Source: Rugamonas brunnea (lineage in GTDB: Bacteria; Pseudomonadota; Gammaproteobacteria; Burkholderiales; Burkholderiaceae_D). Taken from it: DNA of 64,000 bases. The position numbers were made by a program, and so were the translations under genes. Of the stretch, positions 52,994-62,500 are shown in pieces (the stretch's first letter is position 1; the number at the start of each line of letters is the position of its first letter). The DNA is taken from positions 1 through 64,000 of the forward strand of contig NZ_JACEZT010000014.1 in the NCBI RefSeq assembly GCF_014042345.1, in the 5' to 3' direction. The notes beneath the pieces are model-generated. The model saw only the letters and a list, made by a program, of their open reading frames with translations. It had not been told where the DNA came from and did not search any database.

Positions 52994-54238
52994 ATGAACG
53001 CCAAGCTTGATTCGACCGTGACCACACGTCCTGTAACTCGCCAGACCTTCGACGAGGTGCTGGTGCCGACCTACGCCCCGTCGGCCATGGTGCCGGTGCG
53101 CGGCGCCGGCCTGGACCTGTGGGACCAGAACGGCAAGCAGTACCTGGACTTCACGTCCGGTATCGCGGTCAACTCGCTGGGCCACTGCCACCCGGTGCTG
53201 GTCGAGGCGCTGACCAAGCAGGCCAACACCCTGTGGCACCTCGGTAACGGCTACACCAATGAACCCGTGCTGCGCCTGGCGCTGGCGCTGACGGAAGCCA
53301 CCTTCGCCGACCGCGCCTTCTTCTGCAACTCGGGTGCCGAGTCCAACGAAGCGGCCCTGAAACTGGCCCGTAAGCACGCCCACACCAAGTACGGCGCGCA
53401 CAAGTCGCGCATCGTGTCGTGCTTCCACTCGTTCCACGGCCGTACCCTGTTCACCGTCTCCGTCGGCGGCCAGGCCAAGTACACGGAAGGCTTCGAGCCG
53501 CTGCCGCCGTCGATCGACCATATCCCGTACAACGACATCGAGGCGGCGCAAATGGCCATCACCGATGACGTGTGCGCCGTGGTGGTGGAGCCGGTGCAGG
53601 GCGAAGGCGGCGTGGTGCCGGCCGATGCCGACTTCCTGAAAGAGCTGCGCGCGCTGTGCGACAAGACCGGCGCCGTGCTGATCTTCGACGAAGTCCAGTG
53701 CGGCATGGGCCGTACCGGTGAGCTGTTCGCCTACATGGGCTACGGCGTGACCCCGGACATCCTGACCTCGGCCAAGGCGCTGGGCAACGGCTACCCGATC
53801 GGCGCCATGCTGACCACCAACGAACTGGCCAAGAGCCTGGGCGTGGGCAGCCACGGCACCACCTACGGCGGCAACCCGCTGGCCGCCACCGTGGCCCTGA
53901 ACGTGCTGGAGACGATCAACCAGCCGGCCTTCCTGGCCCGCGTCAAGGAAGCCAGCAAGAACCTGGTGGCCACGCTGCAGAAACTGGCGGCCGATTACCC
54001 GCAGGTGTTCAGCACCGTGCGCGGTTCCGGCCTGCTGCTGGGCATGGTCGTGGCCGAAAGCTTCAAGGGCCGTTCCAAGGACATCCAGAAGGCCGCTGAA
54101 GCGCATGGCCTGATGCTGCTGATCGCTGGCACCGAAGTGGTGCGCCTGGCGCCGGCCCTGATCGTGTCGGACGCCCAGATCGCCAAGGCCGACAGCCTGC
54201 TGCGCGCCGCGCTGGACGACCTGCTCAAGGCAGCGTAA
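52994..54238 (+). CDS. astC: Succinylornithine/acetylornithine transaminase
   Basis: The enzyme transfers the amino group of N2-succinylornithine to 2-oxoglutarate in arginine catabolism; members also serve as ArgD in biosynthesis. The 414-residue class III aminotransferase binds PLP through Lys261 ([12 protein letters not shown]). Other segments are [34 protein letters not shown] and [14 protein letters not shown]. The ATG at 52994 is chosen over an open frame to 52943. It heads the operon; a hairpin with a short T-run separates it from the next gene. AstC is preferred to ArgD because of the following aru genes. Confidence 0.9.
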   Translation: MNAKLDSTVTTRPVTRQTFDEVLVPTYAPSAMVPVRGAGLDLWDQNGKQYLDFTSGIAVNSLGHCHPVLVEALTKQANTLWHLGNGYTNEPVLRLALALTEATFADRAFFCNSGAESNEAALKLARKHAHTKYGAHKSRIVSCFHSFHGRTLFTVSVGGQAKYTEGFEPLPPSIDHIPYNDIEAAQMAITDDVCAVVVEPVQGEGGVVPADADFLKELRALCDKTGAVLIFDEVQCGMGRTGELFAYMGYGVTPDILTSAKALGNGYPIGAMLTTNELAKSLGVGSHGTTYGGNPLAATVALNVLETINQPAFLARVKEASKNLVATLQKLAADYPQVFSTVRGSGLLLGMVVAESFKGRSKDIQKAAEAHGLMLLIAGTEVVRLAPALIVSDAQIAKADSLLRAALDDLLKAA

Positions 54239-54258
54239 GCGACCGCACCGCAACCCGC

Positions 54259-54291
54259 CGCTCCCGCCTTCGCGCGGGAGCGCTGCGTTTT
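54259..54291 (+). terminator. Attenuator-like hairpin after astC
   Basis: A 9-bp perfect stem (54259-54267 with 54274-54282, loop CTTCGC) is followed by CTGCGTTTTA. The weak T-run suggests partial termination, which would make the transaminase more abundant than the other Ast enzymes. Confidence 0.55.
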
Positions 54292-54337
54292 ACCCCACCG
54301 GCATCCGCAAGCCTGGTAAGAAATTGAAGGAGCTCCC

Positions 54338-55375
54338 ATGTATGTTGTCCGTCCGGTAGAGATTGCGGATATCGCGGCCCTGGAAGCGCTGGCGGCAGTG
54401 ACCATGCCGGGTGTGCACACGCTGCCCAAGACGCGTGAGAAGATCGCCGCGCTGGTCGAGCGTTCGATCGCCTCGTTCGCCGCCCACGTCGACATGCCCA
54501 GCGAAGAGTCCTACCTGTTCGTGCTCGAATCGCTGGCCGACCACACCATCCTCGGCACCGCGTCCATCTACGCGGCGGCCGGTTCCAACGGCACCTATTT
54601 CTCGTTCCGCAACGACGTGATCCAGCAGGTGTCGCGTGACCTGAACATCAGCCACAGCGTGCACGCGCTCACGCTGTGCTCGGAATTGACGGGCTACTCC
54701 CAGCTGTCGACCTTCTACGTCGACCCCAGCATGTGCGACGCGCCGGAAGCGGCCCTGCTGTCGCGCGCGCGGCTGCTGTTCGCCGTGCTGGCGCCGCAGC
54801 GCTTCGCCGACCGTTTCTTCGTGCCGCTGGCCGGCATCACGGACGCGCAGGGCGGTTCGCCGTTCTGGGATGCGCTGGGCCGCAAGTTCTTCCAGATGGA
54901 TTTCCTGGACGCCGAACGCGTGATCGGCGGCGCCCGTAACCGCACCCTGATCGTGGAGCTGATGCCCCACTATCCGGTGTACGTGCCGCTGCTGCCGGGC
55001 GACGCCCAGGCGGCCATGGGCCAGATCCACCCGTCGGGCGAACTGGCGTTCAACCTGCTGACGGCCGAAGGCTTCGAGGCCGACGACTACATCGACATCT
55101 TCGACGGCGGCCCGATCCTGCAAGCCCACAAGCACGCGCTGCGCACCTTCACCGGTGCACTGCAGCGGCGCGTGGCCACCTGCCCGGCCGAGCCGGACCG
55201 CAACCGCGAACCGCCCGTCGCCTACGCCATCGCCACCGGCGCCGACCAGCACTTCCGCGCCGTCGTGATGGCCTGCGCGCCGCTCGAATCGCTGGCCGTG
55301 GTGGCGCTGCCGGTGGCCGTGCAGGCCGCGCTGCAGGTGACCGACGGCGACACCGTGGTCTGCGTCCGTCTGTAA
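54338..55375 (+). CDS. aruF: Arginine/ornithine N-succinyltransferase alpha subunit
   Basis: The enzyme transfers succinyl from succinyl-CoA to the alpha-amino group of arginine or ornithine, the first step of the AST pathway. The 345-residue protein has the AstA pattern: MYVVRPVEIADIAALEALA, VHTLPKTREKIAALVERSI, CSELTGYSQLSTFYVDPS and LVELMPHYPVYVPLLP. Compared with AruG next door it has weaker match to the consensus in the N-terminal loop, as expected for the alpha subunit. The ribosome site AAGGAG is strong. The two subunits form a heteromer in Pseudomonas. Confidence 0.93.
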   Translation: MYVVRPVEIADIAALEALAAVTMPGVHTLPKTREKIAALVERSIASFAAHVDMPSEESYLFVLESLADHTILGTASIYAAAGSNGTYFSFRNDVIQQVSRDLNISHSVHALTLCSELTGYSQLSTFYVDPSMCDAPEAALLSRARLLFAVLAPQRFADRFFVPLAGITDAQGGSPFWDALGRKFFQMDFLDAERVIGGARNRTLIVELMPHYPVYVPLLPGDAQAAMGQIHPSGELAFNLLTAEGFEADDYIDIFDGGPILQAHKHALRTFTGALQRRVATCPAEPDRNREPPVAYAIATGADQHFRAVVMACAPLESLAVVALPVAVQAALQVTDGDTVVCVRL

Positions 55376-55401
55376 GCACTCAGTCAAACATTGGAATTCC
55401 T

Positions 55402-56460
55402 ATGCTAGTTGTACGCGCAATTAAGGCCGACGATCTCGATGCCTTGTACGTCATGGCCACCCAGGTCGGCAGCGGCATGACCACGCTCAAGCCGGACATG
55501 AAGATGCTGGGCGACCGGGTCCGCGTGGCCGTGGCCTCGTTCGCCGAAACCATCCCGCCGCACGAACGCGACTACATGTTCGTGATGGAGGACACCGACA
55601 CGGGCCGCATCGCCGGCGTGTGCGCCATCAAGAGCGCCGTCGGTCTGACGGAGCCGTTCTATAACTACCGCATCGGCACGCTGGTGCATTCGAGCCGCGA
55701 GCTCGATGTGTTCACGCGCATGGAGACGCTGTACCTGTCGAACGACCTGACGGGCAGCACGGAACTGTGCTCGCTGTTCCTGCACCCGGACTACCGCAGC
55801 GGCAACAACGGCAAGCTGCTGTCCAAGTGCCGCTTCCTGTTCATCGCCCAGTTCCCGCACCTGTTCACGGAAAAGCTGATCGCGGAAATGCGCGGCTACC
55901 AGGCCGAGGCGGGCCGCTCGCCGTTCTACGAGGGCCTGGGCCGCCACTTCTTCAAGATGGACTTCAACCACGTCGACGAGCTGACGGCGCTGGGCAAGAA
56001 GTCCTTCATCGCCGAGCTGATGCCGCGCCAGCCGCTGTACGTGGCCTACCTGCCGCAGGAAGCGCGCGACGTGATCGGCAAGGTGCATCCGTCCACGGCA
56101 CCGGCGCGCCGCCTGCTGGAGCAGGAAGGCATGCACTTCGAAGGCTATGTCGACATCTTCGACGCCGGTCCCGTGTTGCAGGCACGCGTGTCCGAACTGC
56201 GCGCCATGCGCGACAGCACGCTGGCCCAGATCGGCCTGGCCGGCGACTGGGACACGGCCTGCGCGCCCGAAACGGCGCCGGCCGAGCCGGTGCTGGTGTC
56301 GAACACCAATATGCGCGACTTCCGCATGCTGCTGTCACATGCGGCCCCCGTCAACGGCGCCATCGCGCTGCCCGAAGCTGAACAAAAGCTACTGCACTGC
56401 CATACCGGCGACACCGTGCGCACCCTGTCTCTCAACGTGAGGAAGAACCCAAATGTCTGA
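55402..56460 (+). CDS. aruG: Arginine N-succinyltransferase beta subunit
   Basis: The 352-residue partner of AruF is the copy nearer to the single AstA of enterics. It begins MLVVRAIKADDLDALYVMATQVGSGMTTLKPD and carries CSLFLHPDYRSGNNGKLLSKCRF, IAEMRGYQAEAGRSPFYEGLGRHFFKMDF and IAELMPRQPLYVAYLP. It starts 26 bases after aruF and its stop overlaps the start of astD by eight bases. The duplicated, adjacent layout is the same as in Pseudomonas aruFG. Confidence 0.95.
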   Translation: MLVVRAIKADDLDALYVMATQVGSGMTTLKPDMKMLGDRVRVAVASFAETIPPHERDYMFVMEDTDTGRIAGVCAIKSAVGLTEPFYNYRIGTLVHSSRELDVFTRMETLYLSNDLTGSTELCSLFLHPDYRSGNNGKLLSKCRFLFIAQFPHLFTEKLIAEMRGYQAEAGRSPFYEGLGRHFFKMDFNHVDELTALGKKSFIAELMPRQPLYVAYLPQEARDVIGKVHPSTAPARRLLEQEGMHFEGYVDIFDAGPVLQARVSELRAMRDSTLAQIGLAGDWDTACAPETAPAEPVLVSNTNMRDFRMLLSHAAPVNGAIALPEAEQKLLHCHTGDTVRTLSLNVRKNPNV

Positions 56461-57934
56461 AGCGAACACCCCATTGAGCAACTTCATTAACGGTCAATGG
56501 CTGGCCGGCAGCGGCGAGCAGCTGGTCACCGTCAACCCGGCCAATGGCCGCCAGACCTGGGCCAGCCGCGAGGCGACGGCGCAGGACGTGGCGCGCGCCA
56601 GCGCCGCCGCACGCGCCGCGTTCGAAGGCTGGGCGCAGACCCCGCTGGATGAGCGCATCGCCGTCTGCACCCGTTTCCGCGATCTGCTCAAGGCCAACGC
56701 CGAGGAACTGGCGCAGCTGATCTCCGAAGAAGTGGGCAAGCCGCTGTGGGAGTCGCGCACCGAAGTGACCACCATGGCCAACAAGGTCGACATCTCGGTG
56801 CAGGCCTACGCGGCGCGCACGGGCGAGAGCCACAACAAGGTGGCCGACGGCGAGGCCGTGCTGCGCCACCGTCCACACGGCGTGTTCGGCGTGTTCGGCC
56901 CGTACAACTTCCCCGGCCACCTGCCCAACGGCCACATCGTGCCGGCCCTGATCGCCGGTAACACGATCGTCTTCAAGCCCAGCGAATTCGCGCCGCGCAC
57001 GGCGGTGCGCACGGTGCAGCTGTGGCAGCAGGCCGGCCTGCCGGACGGCGTGGTCAACCTGGTCAACGGCGGCCGCGACACCGGCATCGCGCTGGGCCAG
57101 GACGCGGAGCTGGACGGCGTGCTGTTCACCGGCAGCTGCCAGACCGGCACCGCGCTGCACAAGCAGTTCGGCGGCCAGCCGGGCAAGATGCTGGCGCTGG
57201 AAATGGGCGGCAACAACCCGCTCGTGATCTGGGACGTGAAAGACATCGACGCGGCCGTGTTCATGGCCATCTCGTCGGCCTTCATCTCGGCCGGCCAGCG
57301 CTGCACCTGCGCGCGCCGCCTGATCGTGCCCGACAACGCGCAAGGCCAGGCCATCATCGACCGCCTGGTGGACGTGGCCAGCAGCCTGACCGTGGGCGCG
57401 CCGGACGCGGAACCGGCGCCGTTCATGGGCCCCGTGGTGTCGGCCGCCGTGGCGCGCCGGCTGGTGCAGGCCCAGGCCGACATGGTGGCGCGCGGCGGCA
57501 AATCGCTGCTGCAGATGCGCCAGCTGGACGAGAACACCGGCTTCGTCACGGCCGGCATCGTCGACGTCACCGACGCCAAAGGTATCCCGGACGAGGAATG
57601 GTTCGGCCCCCTGCTGCAGGTGATCCGCGTGGCCGATTTCGACACCGCCATCAAGACCGCCAACGCCACCGCCTTCGGCCTGGCCTCGGCCCTGATCTCG
57701 AACGACGAGGCGCTGTGGAAGACCTACCAGGTGCGCGCCCGCGCCGGCATCGTCAACTGGAACCGTCCCACCACGGGCGCGGCCAGCAGCGCGCCGTTCG
57801 GCGGCGTGGGCCAGTCCGGCAACCACCGCCCGAGCGCGTACTACGCGGCCGACTACTGCGCCTACCCGGTCGCCTCGATCGAGAACAGCGCGCTTGAAAT
57901 GCCGGCCAAGCTGTCGCCGGGCATGCACTTCTAA
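56453..57934 (+). CDS. astD: Succinylglutamate-semialdehyde dehydrogenase
   Basis: The NAD-dependent enzyme oxidises N-succinylglutamate semialdehyde to N-succinylglutamate. The 493-residue aldehyde dehydrogenase has the catalytic Cys284 ([10 protein letters not shown]), the general-base Glu segment [12 protein letters not shown] (near 250) and the NAD-binding [14 protein letters not shown]. The start overlaps the end of aruG, which indicates coupled translation. Length is normal for AstD. Confidence 0.96.
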   Translation: MSEANTPLSNFINGQWLAGSGEQLVTVNPANGRQTWASREATAQDVARASAAARAAFEGWAQTPLDERIAVCTRFRDLLKANAEELAQLISEEVGKPLWESRTEVTTMANKVDISVQAYAARTGESHNKVADGEAVLRHRPHGVFGVFGPYNFPGHLPNGHIVPALIAGNTIVFKPSEFAPRTAVRTVQLWQQAGLPDGVVNLVNGGRDTGIALGQDAELDGVLFTGSCQTGTALHKQFGGQPGKMLALEMGGNNPLVIWDVKDIDAAVFMAISSAFISAGQRCTCARRLIVPDNAQGQAIIDRLVDVASSLTVGAPDAEPAPFMGPVVSAAVARRLVQAQADMVARGGKSLLQMRQLDENTGFVTAGIVDVTDAKGIPDEEWFGPLLQVIRVADFDTAIKTANATAFGLASALISNDEALWKTYQVRARAGIVNWNRPTTGAASSAPFGGVGQSGNHRPSAYYAADYCAYPVASIENSALEMPAKLSPGMHF

Positions 57935-57942
57935 GGACCATC

Positions 57943-59286
57943 ATGGGCAACTCCGCACGCGAATTCAACTTCGACGGCCTGGTCGGGCCATCGCACAACT
58001 ACGCCGGTCTTTCGTTCGGCAACGTGGCCTCGTTCAGCAACGTCAAGAGCGCCTCCAATCCCAGGCAGGCGGCCTTGCAGGGCCTGGCCAAGATGCGCGC
58101 GCTGGCCGCGCGCGGCTTCGCCCAGGCGCTGCTGCCGCCGCAGGACCGGCCCAACTTCCGCCTGCTGCGCAGCATCGGCTTCACCGGCACGGACGCGGAA
58201 GTGCTGGCCCGCGCCTACAAAGAGTCGCCCGTGATCCTGGCGTGCGCCTATTCGGCCTCGCCCATGTGGACCGCCAACGCCGCCACGGTCAGCCCGTCGG
58301 CCGACAGCGCGGATGGCCGCACCCATTTCACGGCCGCCAACCTGAACAACAAGCTGCACCGCGCGTATGAACATGCGCAGTCGGCCCGCAGCCTGCGCGC
58401 CATCTTCAAGGACGAGCAGCACTTCGCCGTGCACGACGCGCTGCCCGGCACCCCGGCCTTCGGCGACGAGGGCGCGGCCAACCACACGCGCCTGTGCGCC
58501 AGCCATGGCCAGCAGGGCGTGGAACTGTTCGTGTACGGCCGCGTGGAGTTCGACGCCTCAGCGCCCGCGCCCAAGCGCTACCCGGCCCGCCAGACGCTGG
58601 AAGCATCGCAGGCCGTGGCGCGCCTGCATGGCTTGAACAGTGAGCGCACCGTCTACCTGCAGCAGAACCCGGACGTGATCGACCAGGGCGTGTTCCACAA
58701 CGACGTGATCGCGGTCGGCAACGGCAACGTGCTGTTCTACCACGAGCAGGCGTTCGCGGACGAGGCCGGCGGCCTGGCGCAACTGCGCCGTGCCATGGAA
58801 GGCGTGGGTGCGCAGCTGAACGCCATCCGCGTTGATACCAAAAAGGTATCAGTGGCGGACGCCGTGGCCAGCTACCTGTTCAACAGCCAGCTGCTGTCCA
58901 AGGATGGCGGCAAGATGGCGCTGGTGATCCCGCACGAGTGCCAGGAAAACGCGGCCGTGGCCAGCTATTTGCAGGAGCTGGTGGCCAGCGGCGGCCCCAT
59001 TGATGAGCTGATCCACTTCGACCTGCGCCAGAGCATGCGCAACGGCGGTGGGCCTGCCTGCCTGCGCCTGCGCGTGGCGCTGACGGACGCCGAGGCGCGC
59101 GCCATGCACCAGGGCGTGGTGATGACTGAGCCGCTGTACCACACGCTGGTGGCCTGGGTCGAGAAGCACTACCGCGACCGGCTGGAGCCGGCCGACCTGG
59201 CCGATCCGGCGCTGGCCATCGAAGTGCACACGGCGCTCGATGAGCTGACCCGCATCCTGGGCCTGCCCGGTTTGTACGATTTGTAA
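57943..59286 (+). CDS. astB: N-succinylarginine dihydrolase
   Basis: The enzyme hydrolyses N2-succinylarginine to succinylornithine, CO2 and ammonia. The 447-residue protein belongs to the guanidino-modifying fold. The family segments are [21 protein letters not shown] at the start, [14 protein letters not shown], the His motif [12 protein letters not shown] near 245 and [12 protein letters not shown] with its catalytic Cys near 370. It starts 8 bases after astD. No astE follows in this window; the succinylglutamate desuccinylase must be elsewhere or beyond the right edge. Confidence 0.97.
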   Translation: MGNSAREFNFDGLVGPSHNYAGLSFGNVASFSNVKSASNPRQAALQGLAKMRALAARGFAQALLPPQDRPNFRLLRSIGFTGTDAEVLARAYKESPVILACAYSASPMWTANAATVSPSADSADGRTHFTAANLNNKLHRAYEHAQSARSLRAIFKDEQHFAVHDALPGTPAFGDEGAANHTRLCASHGQQGVELFVYGRVEFDASAPAPKRYPARQTLEASQAVARLHGLNSERTVYLQQNPDVIDQGVFHNDVIAVGNGNVLFYHEQAFADEAGGLAQLRRAMEGVGAQLNAIRVDTKKVSVADAVASYLFNSQLLSKDGGKMALVIPHECQENAAVASYLQELVASGGPIDELIHFDLRQSMRNGGGPACLRLRVALTDAEARAMHQGVVMTEPLYHTLVAWVEKHYRDRLEPADLADPALAIEVHTALDELTRILGLPGLYDL

Positions 59287-59311
59287 GGCAGTGCACCGCC
59301 GCCGCCAGCAA

Positions 59312-59379
59312 GGGGCCTGACCCCGCGACCAGCGCCGCAGGAAAAAGGCCGGGGCGCTTGAAGCGCGGGGTCTGTCCCC
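59312..59379. repeat. REP-like GGGG-N5-CCCC palindromes in the astB-gdhB spacer
   Basis: Two short palindromes, GGGGCCTGACCCC (59312-59324) and GGGGTCTGTCCCC (59367-59379), flank a GC-rich stretch with a further GCGCTT/AGCGC hairpin. Read on the minus strand they give GGGGTCAGG and AACCGGGGACAG, close to the ends of the 29-bp inverted repeat at 45292. They probably belong to the same dispersed element family. Confidence 0.7.
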
Positions 59380-59472
59380 GGTTTAAGTGGACGGAGCAGA
59401 GCGAAAGCGGTTAAATACACTGCATAGGTTAGAAAAGAATTTGAACGGGCCAACCCCGTTCTTTTAGCAGCA

Positions 59473-59515
59473 TCCGGCCGCTGCGCCAGGCCACAAGCCT
59501 GAGCGCGCGGCCGGA
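59473..59515 (+). promoter_or_regulatory. Long hairpin in the gdhB leader
   Basis: Nine outer base pairs (59473-59481 with 59507-59515), then GCGC and CAGGC pairing with GCCTG and GCGC, form an 18-bp stem with two one-base bulges and the loop CACAA. It ends 14 bases before the GGAG ribosome site. A smaller 7-bp hairpin with a CTTTT tail (59443-59465) precedes it. The leader may regulate gdhB expression after initiation. No known riboswitch class matches by eye. Confidence 0.55.
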
Positions 59516-59540
59516 CTCAAAACACTAACGGAGAAAACAG

Positions 59541-62500
59541 ATGAAACAAATGCCACAAGACCTGCGCAAGCAGACGCTCGACCTGGTCAACGCCAGCAAG
59601 CCTGCTACCGACAGCAGCCAGGTTGCGGCCCTGATCAGCGCCTGGCTCGGTTCCCTGGACGTTGAGGATTTCGCGGGCATCGCGCCCGACAGCCTGGCGC
59701 CGGCGTTGTGGGATGGTTTCACGCGGGCGTCCAAACGCGCCGCCGCCGGCTGCCAGATCGCCGCGCTGCGCTACGCCGACGGCCGTGGCGGCATGGCCAC
59801 CGCGCTGTTGATCCTCAATGACGACATGCCCTACCTGGTCGACTCCATCGTGATGGCGATGCGCCACCAGCGCGTGGCCGCCAACGGCGTGCTGAACGCC
59901 GTGCTGTCCGTGCGCCGCGGCGCCGACGGCGTGGTGACGGCCGTCGGCCAGCCCGGCGACAAGGCCGAATCCTACGTCATGTGCCTGCTGGCCGAGGAAC
60001 TGCCGCAGGCCGAACTGGACGCGCTGCTGGCCCGCATCGAGATGGTGGCGCGCGACGCCGCCGTGGTGCACCGCGACCATGCCGCCATGCTGGAACACTT
60101 CAAGGCCGTGGCGGCCGAAGCGGCCGCCGTCAACGGCGAGGAAGGCCAGGAAGTGGCGGCCTTCCTGGACTGGGCCCGCACCGAGGGCTTCGAACCGTTC
60201 GGTTACGCCTACTACCAGGTGAAACCGGGCGAGCGCGAACTGGAACGCGACATCCCCAGCCGCATCGGCGTGCTGCAGGACACCAGCCACCCCGTCTACG
60301 GCACCTGCCTGGCCAACATCCCCGGCGACTTCGACACCCTGTCCAAGCGCAACCACACGCTGTCCATCGTCAAGGCCGACGTGGAAGGCACGCTGCACCG
60401 CGACCAGCAGCTCGACTTCATCGGCGTGCGCCATGTGAACGCGCAAGGCGCCATCCTCGGCGAATACTGCTTCGTGGGCCTGTTCACGCGCGCCGCCAAA
60501 TCCACCCCGCTGGCGCGCCTGCCGTTCGCGCGCGGCCGCATCGCCAAGGTGCTGAGCATCGCCGGCGTGCGCCAGGAAGGCTTCCGCGCCGAGAAGTTCG
60601 TGGAGATCCTGGAATCGCTGCCGCGCACGGAAGCGCTGGAAGCGGAACCGGAATGGCTGGCCGAAGTGTGCGGCGCCGTCGTGTCGCTGTACAAGCAGCC
60701 GCGCACCAAGGTGTTTGCGCGCCGCGACGTGTATGCGCGCCACCTGAACGTGCTGGTCTACCTGCCGCGTGAACGCTACAGCGCCAGCGTGGCTTCGGCA
60801 CTGGCCAAGGCGCTGCAAGGCAGCTCCGGCGCCACCCACATCAGCTCCCAGACCCTGGTGGCGGACGGTCCGCTGGCGCGCGTGTACCTGATCGCGCACG
60901 CGGCCCGCTACCCGCTGGACCTGGAAACGGACATCCAGCAACCGCTGCTGGCCGTGCTCGATGGCTGGCACGACCAGTTCGCCGCGCTGGCCGACGCCGT
61001 GTTCGACGTGCCCATGCGCGCCAGCCTGCGCAAGCTGTGCGCCACGCTGCCGGCCGACTACGTGGCCGCCACCGCGCCAGCCGTGGCCTTCCGCGACCTC
61101 GGCTCCCTGCTGCGCATGGAAGACCCGTCGCGCGTGGCCGTGCGCATCGAGACGGCTGACGAAGCGACCACCATCCGCCTGTACTCGGTGGACAAGGTGC
61201 CAGCCCTGTCGACCATCCTGCCGGCCCTGCACAACGCGGGCGTGGCCATCGACCGCGAGCGCGCCCATTCGATCAACGTGGGCGGCCAGCGCCACTTCGT
61301 CAGCAGCCTGTCGGTGGACGCTGCCAGCGCCGCCAAGCTGGCGCAGCCTAACGTGGTGCACGTGGCGCAGGAACTGTTCACGGCCCTGTTCAACAACGAC
61401 GCCGAGGATGGTCGCCTGAATGGCCTGGTGATCGAAGGTGGCCTCAGCATGCGCGAAGTGCAGCTGGTGCGCGCCTACATGAGCTACTGGCGCCAGGCCG
61501 GCAGCCGCTTCTCCGTGCGTTACGTGGCCGAGTGCCTGCGCAAGCAGCCGGCCGTGGTGCGCGAACTGGTGCAGGCCTTCCTGCAGCGCTTCGACCCGGC
61601 GCTGGACGAGGCGCGCCGCATGGCGGCACAGCAGGCAATGCACGACATCAAGCGTGGCCTGCCTGCCATCAACCACGCCGACAGCGAGGAAATCCTGGGC
61701 GCCATCATCGACCTGATGCTGGCCACGCTGCGCACCAACTACTTCCAGAACGCGCAGAAGGGCGACAAGATCATCTTCAAATTCGACACCAGCAACCTGG
61801 CGCTGGTGCCGGAGCCACGGCCGTTCCGCGAGATCTTCGTGTTCTCGCGCCGCTTCGAAGGCGTGCACCTGCGCGGCGGCCCGGTGGCGCGCGGCGGCCT
61901 GCGCTGGTCCGACCGCATGGAAGATTACCGCACCGAGGTGCTGGGCCTGGTCAAGGCGCAGATGGTGAAGAACGCCGTGATCGTGCCGGCCGGCGCCAAG
62001 GGCGGCTTCGTGTGCAAGCAGATGCCCAAGGACGCCGTGCGTGAAACCATCGCGGCCGAAGGCGAAGCCGTGTACCGCCTGTTCATCGCCAGCCTGCTGG
62101 AGATGACCGACAACCGCGTGCTGGGCAAGATCGTGCAGCCGACCGACACCGTGTGCTACGACAGCGCCGACCCCTACCTGGTGGTGGCGGCCGACAAGGG
62201 CACGGCCACGTTCTCCGATATCGCCAACAGCATCGCCGTGCAGCGCGGCTTCTGGCTGGGTGATGCGTTCGCGTCCGGCGGCTCGAACGGCTACGACCAC
62301 AAGAAGATGGGCATCACGGCCAAGGGCGCGTTCGAAGCCGTCAAGCGCCACTTCTATGAACTGGACCACGACATCCACGCCACCGCCACCACCATGGTGG
62401 GCGTGGGCGACATGTCGGGCGACGTGTTCGGCAACGGCGCGCTGCTGTCGCGCAAACTGAAACTGCTGGCCGCGTTCGACCACCGCCACATCTTCCTCGA

